Origin: Argyresthia goedartella
Lineage: Eukaryota; Arthropoda; Insecta; Lepidoptera; Argyresthiidae
NCBI GenBank assembly: GCA_949825045.1
Contig: OX463818.1
Location: 32,690,906 to 32,754,905 of the forward strand
DNA length: 64,000 nt
Reading direction: 5' to 3'
In this document: positions 1 through 9,638 of the stretch, one piece after another
How the letters are laid out: every line of letters starts with the position of its first letter
How positions within the stretch are numbered: the stretch's first letter is position 1
Program-made: the position numbers and the translations under genes
Notes under the pieces: model-generated
Told to the model about the DNA's origin: nothing
The model's input: the letters and a program-made list of their open reading frames with translations, nothing else
Databases searched by the model: none

Positions 1-124
1 TATTTAAATTTAGTGAAATAATAATAGGTTGGATTTCAGATGGCAAAATGTAGTTTACAAAGTTACTGGTGCGGCTTATTCCATACTTCATGTACGTAAC
101 CAGGTGCATTCATAAGTTTGTATG
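1..124. other. Flanking noncoding sequence
   Basis: AT-rich sequence outside the 3' end of the first LINE. No reading frame, RNA gene or repeat is recognised in it. Confidence 0.5.
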
Positions 125-507
125 TGGTATTGAAAGAAAGAAAGAAAGAAAGAAAAGAAGTTTATTTGTAACAGGAAACAAAAATAGGAGTCAATATTGA
201 ACAACTGGGTACATAAGAATATTTCCTGTCACAAGCCGGCCTCAACTCAGCATATGCTGAATGCGAACAATCAGCGCTGGTCTTCCGTTGTGACCGACGG
301 GTGACAACACGCACAACAATGTGCACTTTTGTGTAAACATTTATAAACACAGGCAGAAGGAAAAACATTTTAAAAGAGAAACATAGTTAGACATGAATAT
401 TCAGACTTTATAGTAGGTAACAGGTTAATTAAAGGTACAAAATAAATCTAAATAAATATAAAACAGTATTAATATTAAAGTTAAAATTTCATATGATATA
501 TAGTCAG

Positions 508-3382
508 TTATATTGCGCTAGTGTCATTTCGTATAGACTCTTCGAATTTTTGATGCTCAAAAATGAATTTTCTCAACGTGCATTTAAATCCGTATAAACA
601 ACGCAGGTTCCTGATTGGTGGAGGGATATTATTCCAACACTTGGTCCCAGCATAGCGGAAGCTCCCTCTAAAGGCAGCAGAGCTGTGCCGCTCTGTAGCG
701 AGCTGCGTTGAGCATTGGCGGGACACATGGTGCCTCGACTTAAATGAAAGTTTCTCAAAAAGATAACTTGGCTCCTTATATTTCATCACCCCGAACAAAA
801 GACACGCCAAGTGAAGCTTTCGACGATGATGCAATTTTAAAATTGTATGTTTATTTAGGTATGGTGTCACGTGATACCTTAACGGAATATCAAAATTGAA
901 TCGCGCGCAAGCATTCTGTACGCGTTGCACTAACTTTTTGGTTTTTGCCAAAAGTCGCGGACCAATAACCGTATCCATGTAAATCAGTTTAGACAGAACC
1001 AGTGACTCAGTCAATTGTATTCGCAACGTTAACCCCAAATACGGCCTCATCTTGTACAGAATCTTCAACCTATAAAAACAGTCTCGCACACAATGGCTCA
1101 CATGCGTTTCAAAACGTAAGCCACTGTCCATGATAAGTCCTAGGTTTCTGGCTTCGTACACTCTTTCGATAGGCTCTCCCATGAGCTCAACACATGTCGT
1201 TGGGTTTATATTATCTACTTGGTACTTGCTACCGAAGATTAGGTACTTAGTTTTTGTTGGGTTCAATCGAAGGAAATTACTAGAGGACCAATCAGATATT
1301 CTACCAAGATCTTCATTAAGGTTGTATATTGCGTCATTTATATCATGTGGCTTGCTCGATATATATACTTGGATGTCATCCGCATATATGTGAAACTTAC
1401 AGTGTCTGATATGTTTAGTAATATCCGCTGAGAATAAAATAAATAAAATTGGCCCCAGAATTGATCCTTGGGGGACACCCCTATTGACCTGACTTTTGTC
1501 AGACACCACTTGCGAACCATCACTACGATGTATCTTAACACATTGGGAGCGATTTTTGAGGTAACTATCAAACCAATTAATAGCGTCGTGATCAAACCCA
1601 TAATAGCGTAGCTTTGACAAAAGAAGGTTTATATTTAAGCAATCGAAGGCCCTTGAAAAATCAAGCAATACCAAGAGCGTGCACATGCCTTTGTCCTGTG
1701 CGTTTAGTATATTATCGGTAACGTCGAGCAATGCTGTCGTGGTGCTGCGCCCCTTTCTGAAGCCTGATTGCACCACAGGCAACATATGGTTTCTTTCAAG
1801 AAAGTCGGTTAACTGTTCACAAACTACATTTTCTAAAATTTTAGACAGACATGGTAAAATGCTGATAGGCCTGAGATCATTTAGTTCGGTAGGGCTATTA
1901 TTCTTCGGGTGTGGTAGAACAATGGCATGCTTCCATACATCAGGAAACGTATTTGAGGAAATGGAGGTATTTATAAGAGATTGAATTACGTCTATAGTGT
2001 GAGGAAGTGTCATTACCAGCATATCTAGAGTAATAAAATCGCAACCCTCGGCGTTTGATTTCAACTCCTTTATAATTTTAATCAAGCGGTCTAAGCTGAC
2101 TGGCTCTATTTGAAACTTGGCCTCATTATGTCTATGATATTCAAAAAATGTCATGTGAGAAATAGAAGTTACTGCGGCACCTGGTAAACACAAAAAGTGG
2201 TTATTTATAACATTCGGGTCATTAAAAAAGGACGGCAGTTCAGTGTCTTTTTTAGGTAATAATGTGCCCTTAAGGTTCTTCCAAAGTCTTTTTGGGTTCC
2301 GAATATTATTGTTAATGTTGTGTCTAAAGAATGCAAATTTTTCTTGAGTTATAGCCTTATTTACTATACTTTTCAAGTCTTGAAAATATTTTTTCTTGCC
2401 CACCGTTTTACTTTTATGATAGTCTATGGCGGCTCGATCACGGAGTCTCATCATGACTTTAATAGTGTCCGTAATCCAAGGGTAGGAGCGGTCTTTTATA
2501 ACCACCGACCTAACAGGCGCATGGAAATCAAATATTTGTACAACACATTGGTTAAATATCACAAGCATCTCGTTAACGTCTGAGTGTTGAGCTATCAGAT
2601 CCCATCGTATAGCTTGTAAGTTACTGTTGAAACTATCCACAGCTATATTTTTTATGGACCTATACGTGACAGTACGTGGGGCGATTTTGGCTTGCTTTAT
2701 GTTGAACTCACAGACCACAAGCCGATGCCCGTTGAGCCTTCCGACCGGGTCCAGAGTTATGCTTTTTGCAAGCAAATCAGAGCACACCACATCAATTAGC
2801 GAGGTACAAGTATCCGTAAAATGAGTAGGGTCTGTAATAAGCTGCTCTAACTGGAAACAAGATAGGAAAGATTTAAACTTGACTGTTTTATTGTCATCTA
2901 AGTAGTTCGTATTAAAATCACCTACTAGTATTATATTATCGCATGCCGGAATTGAGCTCACTGAATCTGTAATTGCGTCGAAAAATAAGGTCATATTGAC
3001 CCAATCCGGCCTATATGCCGTGCCAATCATTTGCCGTGCCAATCATTATTTTATTTCCGTTAAGGTTCACAGTTAGCCACATTTGCTCAACCACAGCGTG
3101 CAGCGGGTCGACCGGGTGGCGCCACGCCCGAACAGTGATCCCCCGTCGTACGTAGAAACCGACCCCGCCACCTCGCGTGCGATGCTCGCGCGGTCGCGGA
3201 GTGTGCCGGAACTGGTAGCCGGGGATGGCAGGCGCTCGACCTTCCTGACCCTCGTGCACCCACGTCTCGTTCACGGCTAAAATATCAATGCCTCTCCGAG
3301 TAACTGCCGCTATCGTGTTGTCGTGGTTAGTGCCGAGGGAACCTGCATTGTATAACCCAACTTTTAAATTTTTGGAAGCCAT
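508..3382 (-). pseudogene. LINE ORF2: endonuclease and reverse transcriptase, broken by a 16-bp duplication
   Basis: ORF2 lies in two overlapping frames, 3011-3382 and 508-3042. The first part holds the start of an APE-type endonuclease with the catalytic NETW motif. The second holds the GDFN motif, the end of the nuclease, and a reverse transcriptase with SGFRKGRST, LLDFSRAFD, GVPQGSILGP and YADD. The frame change coincides with a perfect 16-bp tandem duplication at 3016-3047, so one recent event explains the break. The usual SDH near the end of the nuclease reads NGH (codon at about 2,728-2,730), which removes a catalytic Asp. A C-terminal Cys/His-poor tail follows the RT. The copy is dead as it stands. 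Confidence 0.88.
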
Positions 3383-3737
3383 TACATAAATTGCGATACT
3401 ACATTTTCAAAACAAATGATTGACACCGAGCGCAATACAGTGAAAGAATTTTTGTTTAAATAAATAACGTTAGTAACAATATTACTTTTTGGGAAACAAC
3501 ACATTCTGTGATGGAACGAATTTATCTCTAGTACATATTTTAATAGTGATAGAATTACACAATTCGCAACCAAAATTTCACGCTTAACGTAACCTAAAAT
3601 GTTGGTTTGCATTATGGAAAATAAAAAACAATAATTTAAAAATAGATCCTTCGTACTAACGAGAAACATGAACTCACCGAGGACTGCCGACTCTGATGAC
3701 AATAAAAAAAAATTTAATACATAAAAAAACATGGCTA

Positions 3738-4475
3738 CTAATTTCCTTCCCCACCAAAAATCTTCTCGAGGTCCTGTTCTGACCGTACCCGGAAAGGCGC
3801 TCTCCCGGTCTCGCGGCGTACTGAAATTCGTCCGCCTCTGGTCCATACGTATTTCCACCCGCGAGAGCGAGCCAACTCGCCAAGCTTAGTCGCGATGAGT
3901 CCGAGGAGATGTCCCACGTTTTCGCCCTGCTCCTCCGGGACGCCTGTTATTTCTAAGTCGTTGCAGAACATGTCCTGATCGCGGTCATTCAGCTCAGACT
4001 TGAGTTGTTCGACAGAGGAGCGCAGAATTTCCATTTCTCTATTTTCAGAATGTTCCGGGTTAGACTGCGACTCGCAAAATTTCACCTCTAGGACTGCTAG
4101 TCTCGATTCTACGTCCCCCAACCTGGTGTCGAAAGCTCCCACCACAGTCCGCAGGGCTTCAAAACCTTCGCGCAGAGATCTGGTTTCCGCTCGATGCAGA
4201 CGGACTTCCCGGAGAATCTCCGCAGTTACATCCCCGCCCGATAAGGGTTTTTCTTGCGAAGGGCCACAGTTCGCCCCCTCACCTCGTACCGGGTCCTCGG
4301 TGTTATCCTTCCGGGGCGTCAGCACCTTGCATTCTGGGCATTGCCAACATGGGGATATTTTTCCATCCTTAGGAATGTTGACGCAGGCTCGGTGATAGAA
4401 AATGGCACACTTGGTGCATTTAGCGCCCTCTGCAATACTGGTAAACCGACCGCAAGCCCGGCATTTCTGACTCAT
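3738..4475 (-). CDS. LINE ORF1 protein with PHD-type zinc finger, internally deleted
   Basis: A 245-residue product starting at ATG (CAT at 4473-4475). Residues 1-50 hold a C4HC3 pattern (CRAC, CTKC, YHRAC, CWQCPEC) typical of the PHD-like finger of insect LINE ORF1 proteins, which bind the element RNA. Residues 85-170 look coiled-coil. The end has the RSEQDLEKIF motif that closes the nucleic-acid-binding domain. The related ORF1 at 52,891-53,958 is about 355 residues. Here the text jumps from the start of the basic domain (IATKLG) to its last strand (GWKYVWTRGG), so about 110 residues are missing in frame. The protein probably lacks RNA binding. Confidence 0.8.
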   Translation of the reverse strand: MSQKCRACGRFTSIAEGAKCTKCAIFYHRACVNIPKDGKISPCWQCPECKVLTPRKDNTEDPVRGEGANCGPSQEKPLSGGDVTAEILREVRLHRAETRSLREGFEALRTVVGAFDTRLGDVESRLAVLEVKFCESQSNPEHSENREMEILRSSVEQLKSELNDRDQDMFCNDLEITGVPEEQGENVGHLLGLIATKLGELARSRGWKYVWTRGGRISVRRETGRAPFRVRSEQDLEKIFGGEGN

Positions 4476-4620
4476 TGTGTTGATACGACACTCGAACTGT
4501 CAGATTGATAAATTCAGGGATATCCGTTAGATGGCGCGTTAAATAATAATATCGTGTTCGGTACCTACCCACTTCTATGGCGCAAAAAAAAGCTTTGTAG
4601 AAAAACTCCAATTGAAATAT

Positions 4621-5198
4621 TTGCTAATTTATAGCCACATTCGTGATCACAGTTTCACGCAAACACTGTCCCAGTAAACGAATACAGAAAATCACACGAC
4701 TAAATCGTTCAAAGTGAGTTTAGATTGTTTTTATTATTTTTAAAAGTGAGAGCAAAAATTACGCGCATCTCCACTTGGTCGTCCGTGACGTCACTCCCAT
4801 TCATTCCAGTTCATTGAAAGAACATGCTGTCGGAATATTTGTATTTAGTCATTTCAGTTGTTCATCCTATAAACTTCAAGGGGTTGGGGATGTGAGGGGG
4901 TGGAAAATAATTAAAAAAAACGTAAAATTCCTGTATCGCTCGCGAGGTCTACAGCTCACAGAGCCACTTAAATAAACAGTCTTCGGCTCTGAGAGTTGTC
5001 TCAGTTGTCATGTCATGTCACAATGATGCCATGTCAAATCTGTCATTTACTCAGAGATGAGCATAGTACCTTTATTAATTGGCCTTTCCGTTGGTAATAC
5101 TGGATAATGAGGATCAAACCTGTCAAAGTAATGTTTGTAGCAAACCCTTAGTTTGCAAAGCAAAGAGTATCGTTCATCTGAGGTTACAAATGAATTAG
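4621..5198. other. Noncoding spacer between LINE and piggyBac copy 1
   Basis: AT-rich sequence without a convincing gene. It contains a CRE-like palindrome, TGACGTCA, near 4,786 and short TGTCA-rich repeats near 5,000-5,045. The short open frames here have no recognisable protein features. Confidence 0.4.
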
Positions 5199-7577
5199 CC
5201 CTTAATTTGGCAATGTATGTACAGGCGTACACAGACTTTGAAGAAAAGTTTTTGGTATCTTCTTTTTATCGCAGTCAAGTTTTTTTAAGTCGAATTTGTC
5301 ACAACACTATCTCAATTTGGTAGAAAAAAATTAAACTGTATCTGGCAACTTTATATAATGGCTACCCGGAAGAAGACAGCTGTGCTATCCAAGGTACTTA
5401 ATTTGTTTTTATTTGTGTTTTCATTGATTTAGAGCTATACAAGGGCTTTATTTTATGTGTGATAGCTTGATGGAGTATGAGCAATAAAAATACTGCCCAA
5501 CATTAGGTAAAAACACGCATCTTTCCTGTTTCTAACATGATGTATGCTGTGACATACACTACCAAGTTCATAGAAATATATCCTATTTTATCTTTGTATG
5601 TCACAGTATACATTGCCAATTCATGGACTAAACACCCTTCATATTAACTATATGTCACGTCATACATTGCCACTTAGCCAAGGTTTTTTCTTTACCTACA
5701 GCATTCACTTCAAACACGTGGTGGAAGAATTTTAGCCCTTGTTCCTGATAAGAATGCACTCTCTGATGATAGTGAGATCTCTGATCTTGAAGATGACTTG
5801 CAATTGCACTCCAGACGTTCTGAATCTTCCTCGCCTACTCCATCTATTGACAGTTCTTTGGAAAGGCTTAACATTTCTGACTCTGATTGTGAAGCTTCAA
5901 ACGATGAAAATGCATGTCTAACAGCTGTGTTTCAAGAAATTTACCCAAGCTCATCACAGCTTCCGAACATTAAATCAGTACCAGTTTTGAGCGAAATACC
6001 TACCCTTCCTGCTACACCCGCAACTCCAGGTACCCCTGCATCAACATCAGCACATACACTATCTGCTTTGCCTGCACCTCTATCATCACCTGCACCTTCT
6101 GCATCACCAACTTCGTCCACAGTTTCTACTGCCACATCAAAGGCCACTCTTGGCATTCGTAACACAAGAAAGAGTAGGTCTGCACGTCCACCTGTCGTTG
6201 CGGCAAAACGAGCAAGAAGAAACAAAAAATTCACTTTAAATTATCAATGGAAAAAAGCAGTTTTTCGCCACAATGCTAGTAAAGAAGAACATTTCGATTC
6301 TACTGAGATTCCAGAAGAGACATCCACACCGATAGATTATTTCTACAGATTCTTTTCTCCGGATATTATAACCGAAATCGTTGAGCAAACTAACGCATAT
6401 TCTATATCCAAAACGGGACGACCAGTTGGTTTGGATGAAAACGAATTGCGTGACTTTCTCGCGATTCACATTATGATGGGTATAGTGATCATGCCATCAT
6501 ATATTGATTACTGGAGTCTGAAGTACAGATATGAACTGGTAGCAGGGCTGATGACTCTGAAACGCTATCAACAAATCCGACGCTACCTACATTTCGTGGA
6601 CAACAATATGCAAGATTCAGACAGGTACCACAAAATAAGACCTATAATCCAAAAAATCAGAGAAAACTGCTTAGCTACAGAAAAGGAAAATAAATTTAGT
6701 GTTGACGAAATGATGATTCCTTATAAAGGGACCAAGGCTGGTAACCGGCGTCAATATATGAAAGACAAACCTAACAAGTGGGGTTTTAAACATTATGTAC
6801 GAGCTGGGATGACAGGCATGATATATGATTTCCTATTATACGGAGGTGAAGACACATTTAGATTCCATGATTTCACAGAAGAAGAACAATCTCTAGGATT
6901 TGGAGCGCAGATTGTTATTGCGTTATGCAAAAGTATTCACACTAAACCAGAATTTGTTTGCTGTGATAATTTTTTCTCTTGTCCGGAGCTATTTTATATA
7001 CTGAGAGAAAATTACGGCATATTTGGACTGGGAACTATTAGGAGCAACAGGTTGAGAGGAGCAGAAGTCGCTTTGCCTCCAGAAAAGGTGGTGAAAAATA
7101 AGCCCCGCGGTAGTCATGCTCAAGTGGTATGTAATAAAAATCGGTTGGCTGTAGTGCGCTGGAATGATAACAAGCCGGTAACTTTGATAAGTTCTTACGT
7201 AGCTACTGACCCGCTTGAGAAGATAAAGCGGTATTGCAAAGAAGCGAAAGGAAAAGTCGACGTCGATTGCCCTCAAGTTGTTAAAGAATATAACAAACAC
7301 ATGGGTGGCGTCGACTTAACCGATATGCTGTTCAAAACCCGGCGTTGGTATATCGGTATATTTGCACAGCTTTTAGATATTTGTATAAATAATGCCTGGA
7401 TTTTATACAAAATGAATCGCTTGACAGGTAACAAAGCAATGTCCTTGAAGAATTTCAAATATGAAATCTACGAAGGTCCCAAAAAATGTGGACGCGCTGA
7501 GAGTATTGAGAAACCAAAAAAAAAAGTTCCTCAAGCAGCGCCAGTAGAATCATCTCGTTGTGATAATACTGGCCACT
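5199..7577 (+). mobile_element. piggyBac-like transposon, copy 1 (3' end lost)
   Basis: The left end is placed by CCCTTAATTTGGCAA at 5199-5213, whose exact reverse complement sits at the right end of copy 2 (33134-33148). Copy 2 matches this copy from about 30,448 on, at well over 95% by eye. Subterminal GGCAATGTAT motifs occur in opposite orientation toward the two ends of the family. Homology to copy 2 stops at about 7,577, just before the Cys-rich C-terminal domain; DIRS sequence follows in the same reading frame. The base flanking pattern is TTAG rather than the expected TTAA, so the target duplication is mutated or the terminus is slightly misplaced. Confidence 0.85.
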
Positions 7578-7655
7578 TACGTCGCAAAAGCAAGAAAAGG
7601 ACCCGAAAGCAGTCGTCGTCGTCAGATTCCAACGAAAATAGTTCGAACAAAGAAG
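5358..7655 (+). CDS. piggyBac transposase, spliced, fused to a DIRS exon
   Basis: A short first exon, 5358-5393 (MATRKKTAVLSK), ends at AAG|GTACTT. A 308-bp intron ends in CTACAG at 5701. Exon 2 from 5702 is in phase 0 with the long frame and gives an acidic, Ser/Pro/Thr-rich N-terminus, then the DDE-type piggyBac core. The catalytic Asp residues can be read in VDEMMIPYKG (about 6,703), CCDNFF (about 6,959) and MGGVDLTD (about 7,301). Compared with copy 2, seven residues just after the third Asp are deleted in frame. The zinc-binding C-terminus used for end recognition is absent. From 7,578 the frame encodes a basic Lys/Arg/Ser stretch from a DIRS ORF1 first exon, up to a predicted donor at 7,656. 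The start was chosen because of the splice logic; without splicing the main frame has only a non-ATG start. Confidence 0.72.
5394..5701 (+). other. Predicted intron with inverted repeats (piggyBac copy 1)
   Basis: A GT-AG intron within the transposase gene. It contains near-perfect inverted repeats around TGTGACATACA and TGTATGTCACA, plus a third related site (TATGTCACGTCATACAT). The two outer sites end in ATACATTGCC (5608-5617 and 5662-5671). The same arrangement is kept in copy 2 at about 30,560-30,700. Subterminal motifs of this kind can be transposase-binding sites; that role is an inference here. Confidence 0.5.
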
Positions 7656-8730
7656 GTACCTATGTTCACAAGTTATGCACTCTCGGCAGTTTTATCTGTT
7701 TTAAGTGTAATAATAATAACGTAGCCTACAATTACTATTCGAGTGGAGGACAGTACACATATGGGACTGTTCCAGTGCTTTGTACATAGTATGCGGACAA
7801 TACATGCCTTGTGGTTCGGGATTGTCTCGTACTTTTTTATTTACAGTTTTGTGGATAACTATCATGGGAGTTATCTCATAACTGTTTTATTACATTACAG
7901 AACTCAATGTAATGGAATGTACAAATACGGATAACGATGATTTGGAGAACATGCACCCGCTCGAAATCTCGCTAGAGATCTCGTTGCCGCCGCCGCCGCC
8001 AGCTGTGCCGGCCGCGCCAGAAACTGAACCGCCCCCGGGGGCATCACCGCCGCCGCAACCCTCCACATCGGCGTCAATACAACAGCCTTGTGTTACTAGT
8101 GATGTGGAACCTGTCCTGCTTGACATCTTTGGCGAGGACCCAACTATGACGAAGCACTACGGCAAAGCCATACAAAGCGGGTTAGCAACTCACTTGAATC
8201 ATTTTTCAACCATGGGCCTTACGAAGGAACTACGGAAAGAGTTGACATCAACATATCTGACACCTAACAATTGTACATTGATTGACCCTCCGATTCTTAA
8301 TCCAGAGATGAAGGCAGCTGTATCTGAGTCGGTCTCTAAAAGAGATAAAGCTATTGAGGGTAAACAATTTTTTTTATCGGCAGCAATATCTAGCTTGAGC
8401 CGGGCGATCACAATGTATACATTGTCGCCTAACAAAGAGCCTACAATCCTAAAGCTCATGATTGACACAGTTCGTTTAATATGTGACAGCCAACACACTG
8501 AATCCATAATAAGACGAAATTTCACTTTATATACTCTTAAAAAAGACTTGAAGGCCCAAATGCAGTCAACGGGTATAGATAAATACCTATTCAGCGAGCA
8601 CCTTACAGATGACCTCAAGTCTGCAAAAGCAATAAACAGAGCGGGCACAGACTTGAAGACTTACGCCCCTAGGACACCCCCAACCCTCCCTTCACCTGCA
8701 ACAAGGAAAGCTGACCCTTTAATATCAAAA
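7578..8730 (+). mobile_element. DIRS-like element fragment (ORF1 part)
   Basis: Begins inside a basic first exon fused to piggyBac copy 1. After a predicted 245-bp intron (7656-7900, GTACCT to ATTACAG) it continues with a Gag-like ORF1 related to the one at 10,116-10,874. It stops where LINE sequence begins at 8,731. RT and recombinase parts of this copy are not present. Confidence 0.75.
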
Positions 8731-8796
8731 ACCAGCCAATTTATCTATGTGGGGTCCCCACTGCAATTTGCTATCAATGGTTATTCCAAATATTAG
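7901..8796 (+). CDS. DIRS ORF1 (Gag-like) protein, exon 2
   Basis: Exon 2 follows TTACAG at 7900; the ATG at 7912 lies in the same frame. The N-terminal 60 residues are Pro-rich. The core carries the DIRS ORF1 signature style: LDIFGEDP, a Leu-rich helix, YLTPNNCTLIDPPILNPEMKAA and KRDKAIE. The neighbouring DIRS has YIFPDNCRLLQAPRLNPEISAA at the same place. The last 22 residues come from antisense LINE sequence, so the natural C-terminus is lost. Joined to exon 2 of the piggyBac gene through the 7656-7900 intron, the reading frame is continuous and would predict a fusion of about 961 residues. Confidence 0.75.
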
Positions 8797-9577
8797 GAAA
8801 ATATTAGGAACATCAGACAAAGCACGGATGTGGCTACATCTAGGCTAGTATATTTTAGTTACTTTCATAGTGTGATGTCCTATGGTATCTTGTTGTGGGG
8901 GAAAGCAGCGGATATTCAAACTATTTTTATTTTACAGAAAAGAACTTATCAAGCAATTTATCATTTAAAACGAACAGACTCCTTAAGAGAGCTTTTTAAA
9001 GAAATTGACATACTAACAGTAGCAAGTCAATTTATTTTCGAAAATATAATGTATGTACGCAAGAACCTTACAACATTTTCCAAACTTAGCGATAGCTGTA
9101 ATGTTTACCTAAGAAATAATCACAGACTATGTGCGCCCCGTTTCAGACTCGCGAAGGTTAGCAGTTCTTTCAAGGGTCAGTGCATTCTCTACTACAATAA
9201 GATACCTCTGGAGATTTTAAAATTGCCATTTGAGCAATTTAAAAAGCATGCTAAAGCGACTTTGTCGAAAAAGGGATATTACAATGTTCAAGATTACTTA
9301 AATGACAGGACTGTATGGGGTTAATCTGGCTCAACACAGACCTTGCTGTTAATAATTTTGTAATTATTTATTCCAGCTTATTAAATAAAAATAAATCATA
9401 ATTGTATTAGTTAAGCACAACCTATTTTTAAAAGAGATCTAAAAATCAATCTGTGGGAGTTTCTACGCCCTTCTTCTCCCACAGTGGTCCAATGTAGAGA
9501 AGAGGCAAAAAATGACGTTTGATAAGTATATGTAAATATCTACAGTAATAAAGTACTTTTGAGTTTGAGTTTGAGTT
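8731..9577 (+). mobile_element. 5'-inverted LINE fragment (twin-priming type)
   Basis: 8731-8789 is LINE sequence in reverse orientation, matching plus-strand bases 43,411-43,467 of another copy. From 8804 the same family continues in sense orientation. 8830-9324 encodes the C-terminal end of the RT protein (YGILLWG, IFILQKR, KGYYNVQDYL). The 3' UTR follows, with a hairpin-like GGGAGTTTCTACGCCC segment, and ends AATAAAGTACTTTTGAGTTTGAG with a (GAGTTT)n tail. The two segments are adjacent in the parent LINE, with about 20 bp lost. That is the hallmark of twin priming during target-primed reverse transcription. Confidence 0.85.
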
Positions 9578-9638
9578 ATTTTTCGTAAGTTTTTGTATAC
9601 GGTTTAGGATTTGCAATTGCAGTTGTGCATGTTCAGAC

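Larger units (their letters stand above)
125..4620 (-). mobile_element. LINE retrotransposon, near full length (Jockey/CR1 group)
   Basis: A non-LTR retrotransposon reading right to left. It has a PHD-finger ORF1 (3738-4475), a spacer of about 350 bp, and an endonuclease/reverse transcriptase ORF2 (508-3382). The 3' end carries an AATAAA-like stretch and a (TTTC)n simple-repeat tail, seen on the plus strand as GAAAGAAAGAAAG at about 135-160. This kind of tail is common for LINEs primed at the target. The 5' boundary near 4,620 is a guess, because no target-site duplication could be matched. Clade placement rests on domain order and motif style only; a Daphne-, CR1- or Jockey-type assignment would need a tree. 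Confidence 0.85.

Noticed and set aside
5199..5202. TTAA target duplication for the piggyBac copies
   Set aside because: The flanks are TTAG on the left of copy 1 and TGTA on the right of copy 2; no TTAA duplication can be shown.
5047..5232. 61-codon minus-strand frame
   Set aside because: It overlaps the piggyBac terminus and has no recognisable protein feature.
5941..6469. Long minus-strand frames opposite piggyBac copy 1 (and the same at 30,969-31,497)
   Set aside because: They mirror the coding frame of the transposase; Ala/Gly/Val-rich antisense readings with no motif.
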